From: Calditrichia bacterium
GTDB lineage: Bacteria; Calditrichota; Calditrichia; Calditrichales; J004
Direction of reading: 5' to 3'
Assembly (NCBI GenBank): GCA_020635035.1
Contig: JACKAO010000003.1
Span: forward strand, 248,001-312,000
Length of the DNA: 64,000 bases
A program made the position numbers and the translations under genes. A model generated the notes under the pieces. That model ran no database searches, had not been told where the DNA came from, and saw nothing but the letters and a program-made list of their open reading frames with translations. Shown in pieces: positions 26,306 to 35,280 of the stretch (the stretch's first letter is position 1; every line of letters begins with the position of its first letter).

Positions 26306-26982
26306 GCTGCTATTTCCTTATTATCTAGTTGCACAACCTTTTTCTTGCGCTGTTTTGCCCAGTTAAAAATTAGCAGCCATGCTGCCAGTGTAAAAAAGCC
26401 ACCACCGGGAAGAATCATTATGACCCATTCCTGGAAATTAGCTGGAAAAAACGGAATCCCAAAAAGAGTACCGCTGCCAAGAATTTCTCTTACTACCCCG
26501 AGACAGAGTAGTGCAAACGTAAAACCCAGGCCCATTCCAAGTCCATCAAGAAAAGATTTGCCAATTGTATTTTTTGATGCAAAAGCTTCGGCACGTCCTA
26601 AGATTAAACAGTTTACCACAATTAATGCAATAAAAGCGCCAAGGCTTTTATGCACATCAAGGCTTATTGCCTGAATGACATAATCGGCAACTGTTACAAA
26701 GGTTGCTATGATTAAAATGTATGTTGCTATACGAACCTGTTTGGGTATAAAATTACGCAAACTGGAAACCAGCATATTAGACATTAGCAAAACAAAAGTA
26801 GTAGCTAATCCCATTGCAATGGCATTTGTTGCTGAGTTTGTGACCGCAAGTGTAGGGCACATGCCAAGAACCTGGACGAATACAGCATTCTCCCGCCATA
26901 GTCCTTTTATAAATTCATCTGTAGACGGACTTTGTTGCAGCGTAGCAAAAAAGCCTGTTTTTTTGTCTGATTTACGTTCCAT
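26302..26982 (-). CDS. rnfE: Rnf complex subunit RnfE
   Basis: A 226-residue membrane subunit, paralogous to RnfA with inverted topology. The signature GLWRENAVFVQVLGMCPTLAVT and the second Cys in LIVVNCLILGRAEAFAS are present; both Cys residues sit where the intramembrane cluster binds. Six helices are visible, and the tail is Lys-rich (KQRKKKVVQLD). The start follows the rnfG stop by 22 bases. NqrD is the homologous subunit in the sodium-pumping NADH:quinone reductase, but the RnfB and RnfC genes here show that this is Rnf. Confidence 0.94.
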   Translation of the reverse strand: MERKSDKKTGFFATLQQSPSTDEFIKGLWRENAVFVQVLGMCPTLAVTNSATNAIAMGLATTFVLLMSNMLVSSLRNFIPKQVRIATYILIIATFVTVADYVIQAISLDVHKSLGAFIALIVVNCLILGRAEAFASKNTIGKSFLDGLGMGLGFTFALLCLGVVREILGSGTLFGIPFFPANFQEWVIMILPGGGFFTLAAWLLIFNWAKQRKKKVVQLDNKEIAA

Positions 26983-27004
26983 AATTATCTTTCAATCTTA
27001 AACA

Positions 27005-27706
27005 TTATTCCAGAGAACTGACCTGGTTACCTGTGAAGGTACTGATGTTTTTATACAACAAAGGTGCCCAGTAACTAATACTGTTATTTATAATATTACC
27101 GACTGCTTTTGAAGAGATTGTGGCACCGGTAATACTGTCAATTTCCCAGGGATTTTCTTTTGTTCCGTGTTTTACCGATTTAACCGGATTTTTTAAAGCA
27201 TTTGCATCATCGGATAATAAAACGTCCAGACCGGAAAAATTGGCAAGGAAGTCATTATCTTTTTCAATCTTGTCACCAAGACCCGGGGTTTCTTTACTCT
27301 CCAGAACGTAAAATCCAATGATTTTTTGGTCAGTTGGAGAATAGCCGTAAAGCAGTTTTAATACATCCTGGAATCCCTGTCCGCTTGCTTCAACAGCAAT
27401 ACCCGCCAGTTGATTATTTGCATCATAGCCAGCATAAACAACCTGTTCTTTTTGTGGTTCACCCTGCATTTCTTCAAAAGTATTTTGATCAGTAAGTTTA
27501 TAGGTTACACGCTTTACTGCACCGGGAATAACCTGGAATACAGCTTTTTCTAAAGCAACTGCCTTATTATGCTTTATTACCGGAAGGGTATATTCGTAGG
27601 ATACCACAATCAATAATGCACATAATAAGCCGATACCTACCATCGCACGAAACATATGAATGCTGTTGCTGGGTTTTTGTCCCTGAAGTAAATCTGTCTG
27701 GTTCAT
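27005..27706 (-). CDS. rnfG: Rnf complex subunit RnfG, FMN-binding
   Basis: A 233-residue periplasmic subunit with one N-terminal membrane helix (about residues 19-40). The covalent FMN site is in DSITGATISSKAVGN, where the Thr of the TGAT sequence carries the flavin through a phosphoester bond. The motif KETPGLGDKIEKD lies before it, as in the family. Charged Lys/Glu-rich stretches surround. The start overlaps the rnfD stop (ATGA). Confidence 0.93.
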   Translation of the reverse strand: MNQTDLLQGQKPSNSIHMFRAMVGIGLLCALLIVVSYEYTLPVIKHNKAVALEKAVFQVIPGAVKRVTYKLTDQNTFEEMQGEPQKEQVVYAGYDANNQLAGIAVEASGQGFQDVLKLLYGYSPTDQKIIGFYVLESKETPGLGDKIEKDNDFLANFSGLDVLLSDDANALKNPVKSVKHGTKENPWEIDSITGATISSKAVGNIINNSISYWAPLLYKNISTFTGNQVSSLE

Positions 27707-28725
27707 GTGCGACTCCAGCGTGAAGATGTTCCATAAACCCGCGGACGAATAAGGTTGTCAATTTGTGGAGAGAATGCATTGGCAAAAAGGATAGCGTACA
27801 TCACACCTTCCGGCAGACCACCCCAAACACGAATGACAACAATCATAGTTCCAATTAGAGCCCCATATATCCAAACGCCGATAGGAGTAATAGGAGATGC
27901 AACCATATCTGTAGCCATAAACACTGCACCAAGCATCAACCCACCTGAAAGCAACATAAAATCCGGAGCAGGGTACTGACTATTGATTGTATGCAAAATA
28001 CCACTAAGGATTGCCACACTTAAGAAAATTGAAGCAGGTATTCTCCAGTTCATCATCTTCCGGTAAACAAGGTAGGCACCACCAAGAAGGATAAGCAAAG
28101 CGCTGGTTTCACCGCTTGAACCGGTTGTTAAGCCCATGAACAGATCGGATGTTTTTGCAGCAATATGTTCAAATTTCATTACAGATAAAGGTGTTGCACC
28201 GCTAACAGTATCATAAACCGGTTCCATAAATGGAAATGTTAATGTAGATGAAGCGATAGTTGAAAAACGGTCAGTGCTGAATGCCGGGTGCCAGGTAGTA
28301 ATTGCGACAGGAAATGAAGCCTGCAGAACAGCGCGGCCTACCAATGCCGGGTTAAATGTATTGTAGCCAAGTCCGCCGAAAATAAATTTTCCAAGCGCAA
28401 CAGCTATAACACCGCCGAAAAAGACCATCCACAAAGGAAAGTTTGGCGGAAGTGTTAAACCAAAAAGTAAACCGGTGATTGTAATGGACCAATCACCAAC
28501 TGTACTCTGTTTATGTGTAAGAACACATAGAAGGTGCTCAGTAAGCACACACGACACAACAGCTGTAATTAATACCAGCAGAGCACTTAGTCCAAAAGCA
28601 TAAACTGCAAATATGCTGACCGGTATAAGAGCATAAACAACATTCCGCATAATCATATCCGTACTGACACCACGGGCAATATGCGGAGAAGTTTTTATTT
28701 CTAATGTTTTATTTAGTGAACTCAT
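27703..28725 (-). CDS. rnfD: Rnf complex subunit RnfD
   Basis: A 340-residue membrane subunit with about nine helices. The covalent FMN is attached at the Thr in VSGATPLSVMKF near residue 163. Other family marks are RGVSTDMIMRNVVYALIP at the start, GLGYNTFNPALVGRAVL and ATDMVASPITPIG. RnfD forms part of the Na+ or H+ channel. The gene is separated from rnfC by 177 bases, the largest gap inside the operon after that around the pyruvate oxidoreductase, so it may have a further promoter. Confidence 0.94.
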   Translation of the reverse strand: MSSLNKTLEIKTSPHIARGVSTDMIMRNVVYALIPVSIFAVYAFGLSALLVLITAVVSCVLTEHLLCVLTHKQSTVGDWSITITGLLFGLTLPPNFPLWMVFFGGVIAVALGKFIFGGLGYNTFNPALVGRAVLQASFPVAITTWHPAFSTDRFSTIASSTLTFPFMEPVYDTVSGATPLSVMKFEHIAAKTSDLFMGLTTGSSGETSALLILLGGAYLVYRKMMNWRIPASIFLSVAILSGILHTINSQYPAPDFMLLSGGLMLGAVFMATDMVASPITPIGVWIYGALIGTMIVVIRVWGGLPEGVMYAILFANAFSPQIDNLIRPRVYGTSSRWSRT

Positions 28726-28902
28726 TTCTACCTAAAATTTTTTATCTTAATTTTTGCCACCAAGGTGCTATGGCTCCAGGTTTTTATTTGATTTCTTCAA
28801 GACTATGAGAGCCTTTTGAAAATGAACTGATTCCCCCTTAGTAAAGTAGGGTTGTAAAAAACGAGTTTGCCCTGCTCAAAGGACTTCTCAATCTTACAGA
28901 GT
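28726..28902. other. Non-coding gap between rnfC and rnfD
   Basis: No gene is supported in these 177 bases. Near 28756-28780 lies TTGCCACCAAGGTGCTATGG, which resembles in part the dispersed repeats built on CACCAAGGCAC that occur in intergenic regions of many genomes. The core CACCAAGGTG is palindromic. This may be a degraded repeat copy inside the operon; it could also hold a promoter for rnfD. Confidence 0.3.
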
Positions 28903-30246
28903 TTAATTCTTTACACTCCTTTTACGTACAATCCCCTTTGACATACGGAAATACTGTACCAATGGAATGTTTGACGGACAAACATAAGTACATGAGCCAC
29001 ATTCAAAACAATCCATCAAATGATATTGACCGACCATTGTGTCATATTCTTCTGCTTTTGCAAGGATGCCGAGTTTGGATGGATTAAGAAAAATCGGACA
29101 AGCATCCACGCAGGCACCGCATTTGATACAGGGATAAATCTTCTCTTTTCGTTTTTTTGCTTCATTGTCAGTAAAAACAACAACCCCTGATGTTCCTTTA
29201 ACAATAGGAATATCAAGGTTTGAAATGGATGGTCCCATCATTGGGCCACCAAGAAAAACTTCACTGATATTATCTTCAACACCAACCGTTTCAAGAACAA
29301 AACGCATAGGTGTGCCAATAGGAATCAGATAGTTTCCTTTTTTCTTAACACCGGGACCGGTAATTGTAATAACACGTTCCTGGATACCCCGTCCATGTGG
29401 TAAAAGCCGCCCGATTTCTGCAGTGGTGGCAACATTAACAACAACAGCATGCGCATCGATTGGTAAGCCGCCGGAAGGAACTTCACGTCCAAGCAGAGCT
29501 GTGATGAGCATTTTTTCGGCGCCCTGCGGGTATTTTACAGGAATTAGCTTAACACTTACAGGCATACCTGCAGGTATAATGCTGTTTAAATATTCAGCAG
29601 CATCCGGTTTGTTAGCTTCAATACCTATAATTGTTTTTTCGGCACCTGTAGCACGCATCAGGTATTTAATACCCATCATGATGTCAGGGCCCTGTTCCAG
29701 CATTACACGGTGGTCGGTGGTTAGATAAGGTTCACATTCAACACCATTAATTATCAGGGTGTCAATTGTTTTTCCTTCAGGTACTTTAAGCTTAACATGC
29801 GTCGGGAAAGCAGCGCCGCCCAGCCCAACGATTCCTGCATTCTGTATTCCGGCTATAATTTCGTCGGGGGTTGCTGTCTCAGGATTAACGGGTGTTCCTT
29901 CGTTGACTTCCTGGCCGGAAGAAGGAAAAGGCTCAAGGTAAAAACCGGGAACCATTTTACCGCTCATATGCGGAACATTGCCGATTTTACGAATTATGCC
30001 TGAAGCAGGAGCATGCATCGGAACGGAAACAAAGCCGGTTGCTTTTGCAATTAACTGTCCGCGTGTTACTTCCTGGCCTTCTTTTACAACTGGAACAGAT
30101 GGTGCACCAATATGCTGCGCCAGCGGAATAATCATCACTGGTGCAAATGGAAAGCGCCGGATCGGCATTTTACTGGTAGCATCTTTAGTTTCCGGCGGAT
30201 GCACACCATGTTTAAAAGTCTTGTTCGAAAATAATGATAGTGCCAT
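28903..30246 (-). CDS. rnfC: Rnf complex subunit RnfC, NADH and iron-sulfur subunit
   Basis: A 447-residue cytosolic/peripheral subunit that reacts with NADH. The glycine-rich nucleotide and FMN region is GIVGLGGAAFPTHVKL near residue 140, followed by INGVECEPYLTTDHR. Two [4Fe-4S] sites come at the C-terminus: CIKCGACVDACP with CSN-type fourth Cys, and CFECGSCTYVCP. The N-terminal barrel-sandwich region (residues 40-110) is typical. The length matches the short form of RnfC without the Ala/Lys-rich tail found in E. coli RsxC. Confidence 0.94.
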   Translation of the reverse strand: MALSLFSNKTFKHGVHPPETKDATSKMPIRRFPFAPVMIIPLAQHIGAPSVPVVKEGQEVTRGQLIAKATGFVSVPMHAPASGIIRKIGNVPHMSGKMVPGFYLEPFPSSGQEVNEGTPVNPETATPDEIIAGIQNAGIVGLGGAAFPTHVKLKVPEGKTIDTLIINGVECEPYLTTDHRVMLEQGPDIMMGIKYLMRATGAEKTIIGIEANKPDAAEYLNSIIPAGMPVSVKLIPVKYPQGAEKMLITALLGREVPSGGLPIDAHAVVVNVATTAEIGRLLPHGRGIQERVITITGPGVKKKGNYLIPIGTPMRFVLETVGVEDNISEVFLGGPMMGPSISNLDIPIVKGTSGVVVFTDNEAKKRKEKIYPCIKCGACVDACPIFLNPSKLGILAKAEEYDTMVGQYHLMDCFECGSCTYVCPSNIPLVQYFRMSKGIVRKRSVKN

Positions 30247-30261
30247 ATATATTCTTATTAA

Positions 30262-30290
30262 AACCTTCCGGACTTATTGCCCGGAAGGTT
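30262..30290 (-). terminator. Strong hairpin between the pyruvate oxidoreductase gene and rnfC
   Basis: AACCTTCCGG at 30262-30271 and CCGGAAGGTT at 30281-30290 form a perfect 10-base stem around a 9-base loop. On the coding (minus) strand it is followed by TTTTAAT, a weak T run. It lies between the PFOR stop (30304) and the rnfC start (30246) within one operon. It may act as a partial terminator, so that PFOR is made in excess over Rnf, or protect the PFOR message end. Confidence 0.6.
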
Positions 30291-30303
30291 AGTGTTTATC
30301 GAA

Positions 30304-33300
30304 TTAGTTGTATTTTTCGCCGCGTTTAATCCATTTATCAATGTCCTTTGCAGAACGGTCAGCCGGTAATCCCGGATGAATCACTTGCGCAGTACATTTT
30401 TCAGCAGCTTTCACCAGATCCTGGTAAGGGCCGGCATTCGGATCTTTTATAAACGCTTTTTTGCTTGAATTATACTGGAATATTTTCGGATTAAGATTTA
30501 TACATTCATCACAAGCCGTACATTCTTCAGTGTCAAGCCATGGTGCCATGTAGTCTCCTGATTGCGCAGGCGCTGTATTTTCTGCCGGAGCGGAACTTTC
30601 AGCAGCGGGTTCTGCAACAAGTGCTTCAATACCGCCACCATTACCACCGGCAAGCTGCATAAGACCCTGGGCAATTTTACCGACAACTTCTTTACGGATT
30701 TTGCTTTCCAGATCAACAGCTTCCGGTTCTTTAATGTCAAGACCGGCAATCGAGCGCAGCATTATCCAGAAATCACGGCGTTCTTCGCAGGATTCTACGA
30801 TAGGTTTGGCAACCAGCAAACGGCCAAGGTTTTGTTTTTTATCGACTGTCCACAGATAGGGGAATTTTCCTTCACGTTCATCTGCGTCCATGTCGAGAAA
30901 CTCATGCAATGGTACCATGCTGTCGTTCCATGTATCAACCGGTGCTTTGCGGAAATGCTTACGGAACCTTGCTTCGGTTACTGCAAAGTCTGCAAATGTC
31001 ATCGGAAGTTCCATGGTTTTGTCGCGACCGTCTTCTTTGTATTTTAAGCTGTATGTTGGCCAGTCTTTATCCATCGCCGGGTTACCGTCCAGATCAAAAC
31101 ATTCGCGAGCTGTTTTACCATTATCCGGATTATAACGAAAGATCGGGTAAGCACGTGATTCCATTGCCAGTTTCGCCTGGTGTGCACCCATATCATCGCC
31201 GATACCATGTTCCGGCTGACAGGATGTATACAGGTTGAAAAGAGCAGGGCGTTTTGCCATTAATCCGTCAATAAAGCCTTCGATCATATGTGTTGTATTA
31301 GCCATGGTTGCTTGCATTACATACGTTGTACGATGCGACATCGCAATCAAACCGATTTCTTTACGTGGTTCCTGTTTTCCCTGGATAGCTTTGCCATATT
31401 GGGCCATATCGGAAACCTGGCCGATAAAGCCGGAAGTACAAGCCTGGCCACCGGTGTTAGAGTATACCTGTGTGTCAACAATGATTGCTTTAATTGGTTT
31501 ACCTGATGCCATCAAACGTGACAGGTTCTGGAAACCGATATCATACATGGCACCGTCACCACCTAAAGCAACAACTGGCGGGCAGAGTAGCCATTCTTCT
31601 TCAGTAAATTGATGCCAGTTGAAATATGTGAAGAATTCATGGTGTTTTGCCGGTTCGTATTTACCATTCAGTTCAAGTTCGGTCATACGAATTGCTTTAA
31701 AACCATCGGCCATTTTAGCCATGTGGCCTTCAAAAACACCCATAGCCATTGAAGGACTATCCTGGAACAGGTGGTTAGCCCATGGGAATGGATATGGATT
31801 GAAAGGATAAGTACTGCCCCAAACGGATGTACAGCCTGTGGCATTGATCATACCCATTCTGGAACGTCCTTTACCGGTTGTTCCTTCTTCATATTTCCAC
31901 TTCAGTTTTTTCAGTTTTGCTAACAGTTGTGTTACATTACGCAGCCATTCCTGATCAATTGGTTCACTGCCTTTTGCAGATTCCAGGCGACTGGTGATGC
32001 CGGCCATGGTTAAATCGCTGTTTTGCATTTCGTTAACGATTTTTTCCATCGTGTCGGAATCACTGATGTCGATGGTTTGCATTAATTTCAACTGGATGTG
32101 TTTTTCCAGGCGTTTAATCAGGTCATCAACATACGCAAGATGTTTCTTGATACGTGGTTGCATAAGGGCTTCAACAGTTGATACAAAAAGATGAATCACT
32201 GTTTTTTCGGAACAGCCTAAACAAGCGCCATCGCCGCTGGCAAAGTTCAGATATGTATCTTTATTAAGAAGAATGGTATCCAGTGCTCCGATTTTTTCTT
32301 CAAGATCATCAATCCGGCTGTACTTGGCAGGTGTGGTTGGTAAGTCTAACCACAAATCCCATTCTTTCTGCAGACGGTTAATGGTTCCTTCGGTCTGTGT
32401 TATGGAAACAAGCGCATCGTCATCACAAACTGCAATACATTCCATACAGCCTTTACACGTATAAGGATTAACCGTGATGCTAAATAAACCGCCGCTGTTG
32501 GCTTGTTTTTTCTCAGGAACTGTAAAATAAGGACGGGTCAGTGAGAAACGGAAATCACCCAGCTCTTCTTTAAACCATTTGAACTCATTTGTCAGAGCTG
32601 TTTTTTCACTGCCTTCCAGTTTACTTTCTTTTAAAAGAAGGTCAATTGCTTTGTGGACCTGTGTATTCACAGAAACCTTTTCACTGCCATCTCCCAGATA
32701 GCTGCGAAGTTTACCTTCAAGCTGGCGGACTGCTTTGGGCAGATGCTGTACATCATGATTTTTTCTAACACGTTTAACGACAGTATCGAAAACATCAGAA
32801 ACATCACTTACCAAACCGGGTATAGCTGTATCCGGACAGATGGTGTAACAATTACCGCATGCTGTACAGTTTTCTGCAATCCATTCCGGATGATCAAAAC
32901 GGATACCGGTCATATCACGGAAAACAGAACTTACAGCCGGCATAAGGCTTAATCCTATAAATGGATCAGTGATGTTGTCATTACCCATACCGCGTGCATA
33001 AAAGTTACCGGTTTGTTCCCAGAATCGATGAATATCCGTTGTCGGAGCTTTACTTTGCGGCATATTTTTCATCAGGATTGGAAGTGCCGGCTCGCTGCTT
33101 ACTGCTTTTGCTGACTTATCACCTGCACCAACGACTTTTTCTTTTATTTCATATAATTCGTCAAATCCGCGTTTTACTACACGCATATTGTCTTCAACAA
33201 CACGTGCACCTTTAGAACCGAATTTATGCTGCAGCTGATCACGGATTGCCTGTAATAATTTTTCTTCGGATAAACCTGTTTGTTTCATTACCGGGGAAGC

Positions 33301-35223
33301 AGCAAAGAAAGCGCCCTGGAAGGCAATACCCTGCATACGTAACTGCAGTTCAACGTCGCTGGCTTCTTCACGGGCAATTTTAAAACCATCGATATAAAAA
33401 ACTTTAATATTCTTTTCGATGATAGTTTTCTGGTAACGCTCAGGAATCGAAGCCCAGACTTTATCCGGTGTTTCCTTGTCACTTTGAATAATAAATACAC
33501 CACCGTCTTTTAAACCGGCGAGTGCGTTTGTGTGTTTAAATACGTTCGGATCGGGAGACAGAACTACGTCAACATAAAAATATTCACAGTTAATGCGAAT
33601 CGGTTCAGGAGCGGCAGACAAATAATATGTTGTCGGCTGGCCTTTTTTCTCAGAACCGTATTTCGGGTTAGCCTTGATGTTAAAACCGAGCAGATCAAAC
33701 AATGTCATTGCCAGGTTTTTACCGGTTGTGATAGCACCCCATCCACCCACAGAATGGAAACGGACGGTGATAGAGTCTTTTGGCATCAGGTTGGGGTTTT
33801 CTGTACCGTGGACCGAGAGTTTTTTTATTTCAGGATAGCCTTCAAGAATGGATTCCTGGTAAATTTCCTGTTTAGGTGTAATTGGATTTTCGCGAATAAA
33901 ATCAATTGATAGGTAGAACAGTTTCTTCTGGTCACCGTCGGGCAGCATATTTTCGATCGCTCCAATAATACCTTCAGGTTGAAGGTCACGGCTACCCATA
34001 CCAAATGAACCGGAATATAATGCAGGTACATCTGCTTGCTTATAGCTATCAAGATCAGCATAAGGTTTATCTTTCTTAGCCATTCCGTTTTCAACACACT
34101 TGGTTACTGTAGCGCGAAGTTCACGCATCAACGGCAAGTCTGCTGCTAAAGGCTGGTCAAGACGTTCAAGAACAACCACACCTTTTTTGCCTTTAATAAT
34201 CTTACCTAATAAATCACCAGGGAACGGACGGAACATAACAAGATCAACCACACCGACTTTAATACCGCGGGTTTCACGAATATAATCAACAACAGCTTCA
34301 GCACTTGGAACGATACTTCCCTGACCAAGGATAAGATAATCAGCATCTTCAACTTTGTAGGTCATAACACGGCTGTATTGTCTGCCGGTCAGTTTATAGA
34401 ATTCATTGAAAGCCTGTTCAGATAATTCTTTAATATGATCAAAAAAGAAAGGACGCTGTGCTGCAACACTCTGCATGTATGCATCCTGGTTCTGAACAAT
34501 TCCTGCCATTACAGGATTATCAACATCCCATAATTCAGGGATTCGGCGGCGTGTTTCGCCATAGATAATTTTTTGTGATGGAGTAGGTGTCATGATAAGA
34601 TCATCAGGACGTCCAAGGTATTCAGCAATTAATTCACGTTCAGGAATCATCAGACTTTCAATAAGATGTGTCGTTAAAAAACCGTCCTGTGCAATAATAC
34701 CGGGAGTTAATGCTAACTCAGCAATGCGGTGTGCTATGATGTTTAAATCGGCTACATGCTGGGCATTTTTGGCAAACAACTGAAAGAAACCTGTATCATC
34801 AACAGCATGGTAATCATCATGGCCGGCGTGTACGTTTAGTGTCGATTTGGTCATAGCGCGGGCGCCGATATTTAAAACATAAGTCAATCTTTTACCTACA
34901 GCGGCATAAAGTGATTCATGCATGTAAGCTATCCCCTGACCTGAAGAGAAGTTTGCTGCACGCAAGCCCGTCATTGAAAGACCGGCAGTTACTGCTGCTG
35001 CTGCGTGTTCACCTTCGGGTTCAATAAAGATTAGTGGTCTTCCTGAAATATTTATATGTCCTTTTGCTGCTTCTTCTGCCCAATATTCACCCATCTGCGT
35101 AGACGGTGTAATAGGATAGGCACCGGCAGCATCCGTAGATTCACGTTCGCACATGATGGCAGCTGTGTTGCCATCCATCGCGGCCCGGGAACCGGTATAC
35201 TTAAATTTTTGATCTTTAGCCAT
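30304..35223 (-). CDS. nifJ: Giant pyruvate:ferredoxin (flavodoxin) oxidoreductase with fused ferredoxin
   Basis: A 1639-residue enzyme that decarboxylates pyruvate to acetyl-CoA, CO2 and reduced ferredoxin. Common NifJ proteins have about 1180 residues. Domain order is normal: PP domain from residue 15 (YPITPSTQMGEYW), transketolase C-like part (GQGSIVPSAEAVVDY), the gamma domain near 470 (FHSVGGWGAITTGKNLA), then two [4Fe-4S] sites at about 783 (CTACGNCYTIC) and 924 (CKGCMECIAVC). The TPP domain follows with GDGACLGC near 1001 and GGDGAMYDIGF near 1220. Insertions, largely helical, lie between the two ferredoxin sites (about 85 residues) and after CLGC (about 100). The C-terminus adds an Ala/Pro-rich linker and a monocluster ferredoxin (CTACDEC near 1568, last Cys in EKCTAQVIHPG). 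AAAGGAG precedes the ATG. It lies between rnfB and rnfC. Confidence 0.93.
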   Translation of the reverse strand: MAKDQKFKYTGSRAAMDGNTAAIMCERESTDAAGAYPITPSTQMGEYWAEEAAKGHINISGRPLIFIEPEGEHAAAAVTAGLSMTGLRAANFSSGQGIAYMHESLYAAVGKRLTYVLNIGARAMTKSTLNVHAGHDDYHAVDDTGFFQLFAKNAQHVADLNIIAHRIAELALTPGIIAQDGFLTTHLIESLMIPERELIAEYLGRPDDLIMTPTPSQKIIYGETRRRIPELWDVDNPVMAGIVQNQDAYMQSVAAQRPFFFDHIKELSEQAFNEFYKLTGRQYSRVMTYKVEDADYLILGQGSIVPSAEAVVDYIRETRGIKVGVVDLVMFRPFPGDLLGKIIKGKKGVVVLERLDQPLAADLPLMRELRATVTKCVENGMAKKDKPYADLDSYKQADVPALYSGSFGMGSRDLQPEGIIGAIENMLPDGDQKKLFYLSIDFIRENPITPKQEIYQESILEGYPEIKKLSVHGTENPNLMPKDSITVRFHSVGGWGAITTGKNLAMTLFDLLGFNIKANPKYGSEKKGQPTTYYLSAAPEPIRINCEYFYVDVVLSPDPNVFKHTNALAGLKDGGVFIIQSDKETPDKVWASIPERYQKTIIEKNIKVFYIDGFKIAREEASDVELQLRMQGIAFQGAFFAASPVMKQTGLSEEKLLQAIRDQLQHKFGSKGARVVEDNMRVVKRGFDELYEIKEKVVGAGDKSAKAVSSEPALPILMKNMPQSKAPTTDIHRFWEQTGNFYARGMGNDNITDPFIGLSLMPAVSSVFRDMTGIRFDHPEWIAENCTACGNCYTICPDTAIPGLVSDVSDVFDTVVKRVRKNHDVQHLPKAVRQLEGKLRSYLGDGSEKVSVNTQVHKAIDLLLKESKLEGSEKTALTNEFKWFKEELGDFRFSLTRPYFTVPEKKQANSGGLFSITVNPYTCKGCMECIAVCDDDALVSITQTEGTINRLQKEWDLWLDLPTTPAKYSRIDDLEEKIGALDTILLNKDTYLNFASGDGACLGCSEKTVIHLFVSTVEALMQPRIKKHLAYVDDLIKRLEKHIQLKLMQTIDISDSDTMEKIVNEMQNSDLTMAGITSRLESAKGSEPIDQEWLRNVTQLLAKLKKLKWKYEEGTTGKGRSRMGMINATGCTSVWGSTYPFNPYPFPWANHLFQDSPSMAMGVFEGHMAKMADGFKAIRMTELELNGKYEPAKHHEFFTYFNWHQFTEEEWLLCPPVVALGGDGAMYDIGFQNLSRLMASGKPIKAIIVDTQVYSNTGGQACTSGFIGQVSDMAQYGKAIQGKQEPRKEIGLIAMSHRTTYVMQATMANTTHMIEGFIDGLMAKRPALFNLYTSCQPEHGIGDDMGAHQAKLAMESRAYPIFRYNPDNGKTARECFDLDGNPAMDKDWPTYSLKYKEDGRDKTMELPMTFADFAVTEARFRKHFRKAPVDTWNDSMVPLHEFLDMDADEREGKFPYLWTVDKKQNLGRLLVAKPIVESCEERRDFWIMLRSIAGLDIKEPEAVDLESKIRKEVVGKIAQGLMQLAGGNGGGIEALVAEPAAESSAPAENTAPAQSGDYMAPWLDTEECTACDECINLNPKIFQYNSSKKAFIKDPNAGPYQDLVKAAEKCTAQVIHPGLPADRSAKDIDKWIKRGEKYN

Positions 35224-35280
35224 GATGGCTCCTTTTGTTTAACAATGTATTACTTTAATAATTCAATTTATATCTTTTTA

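Noticed and set aside
30562..31047. 161-residue open frame antisense to the pyruvate oxidoreductase gene
   Set aside because: Cys- and Phe-rich shadow of a strongly conserved gene; no ribosome site or family features. Other antisense frames within 30-35 kb were dropped for the same reason.
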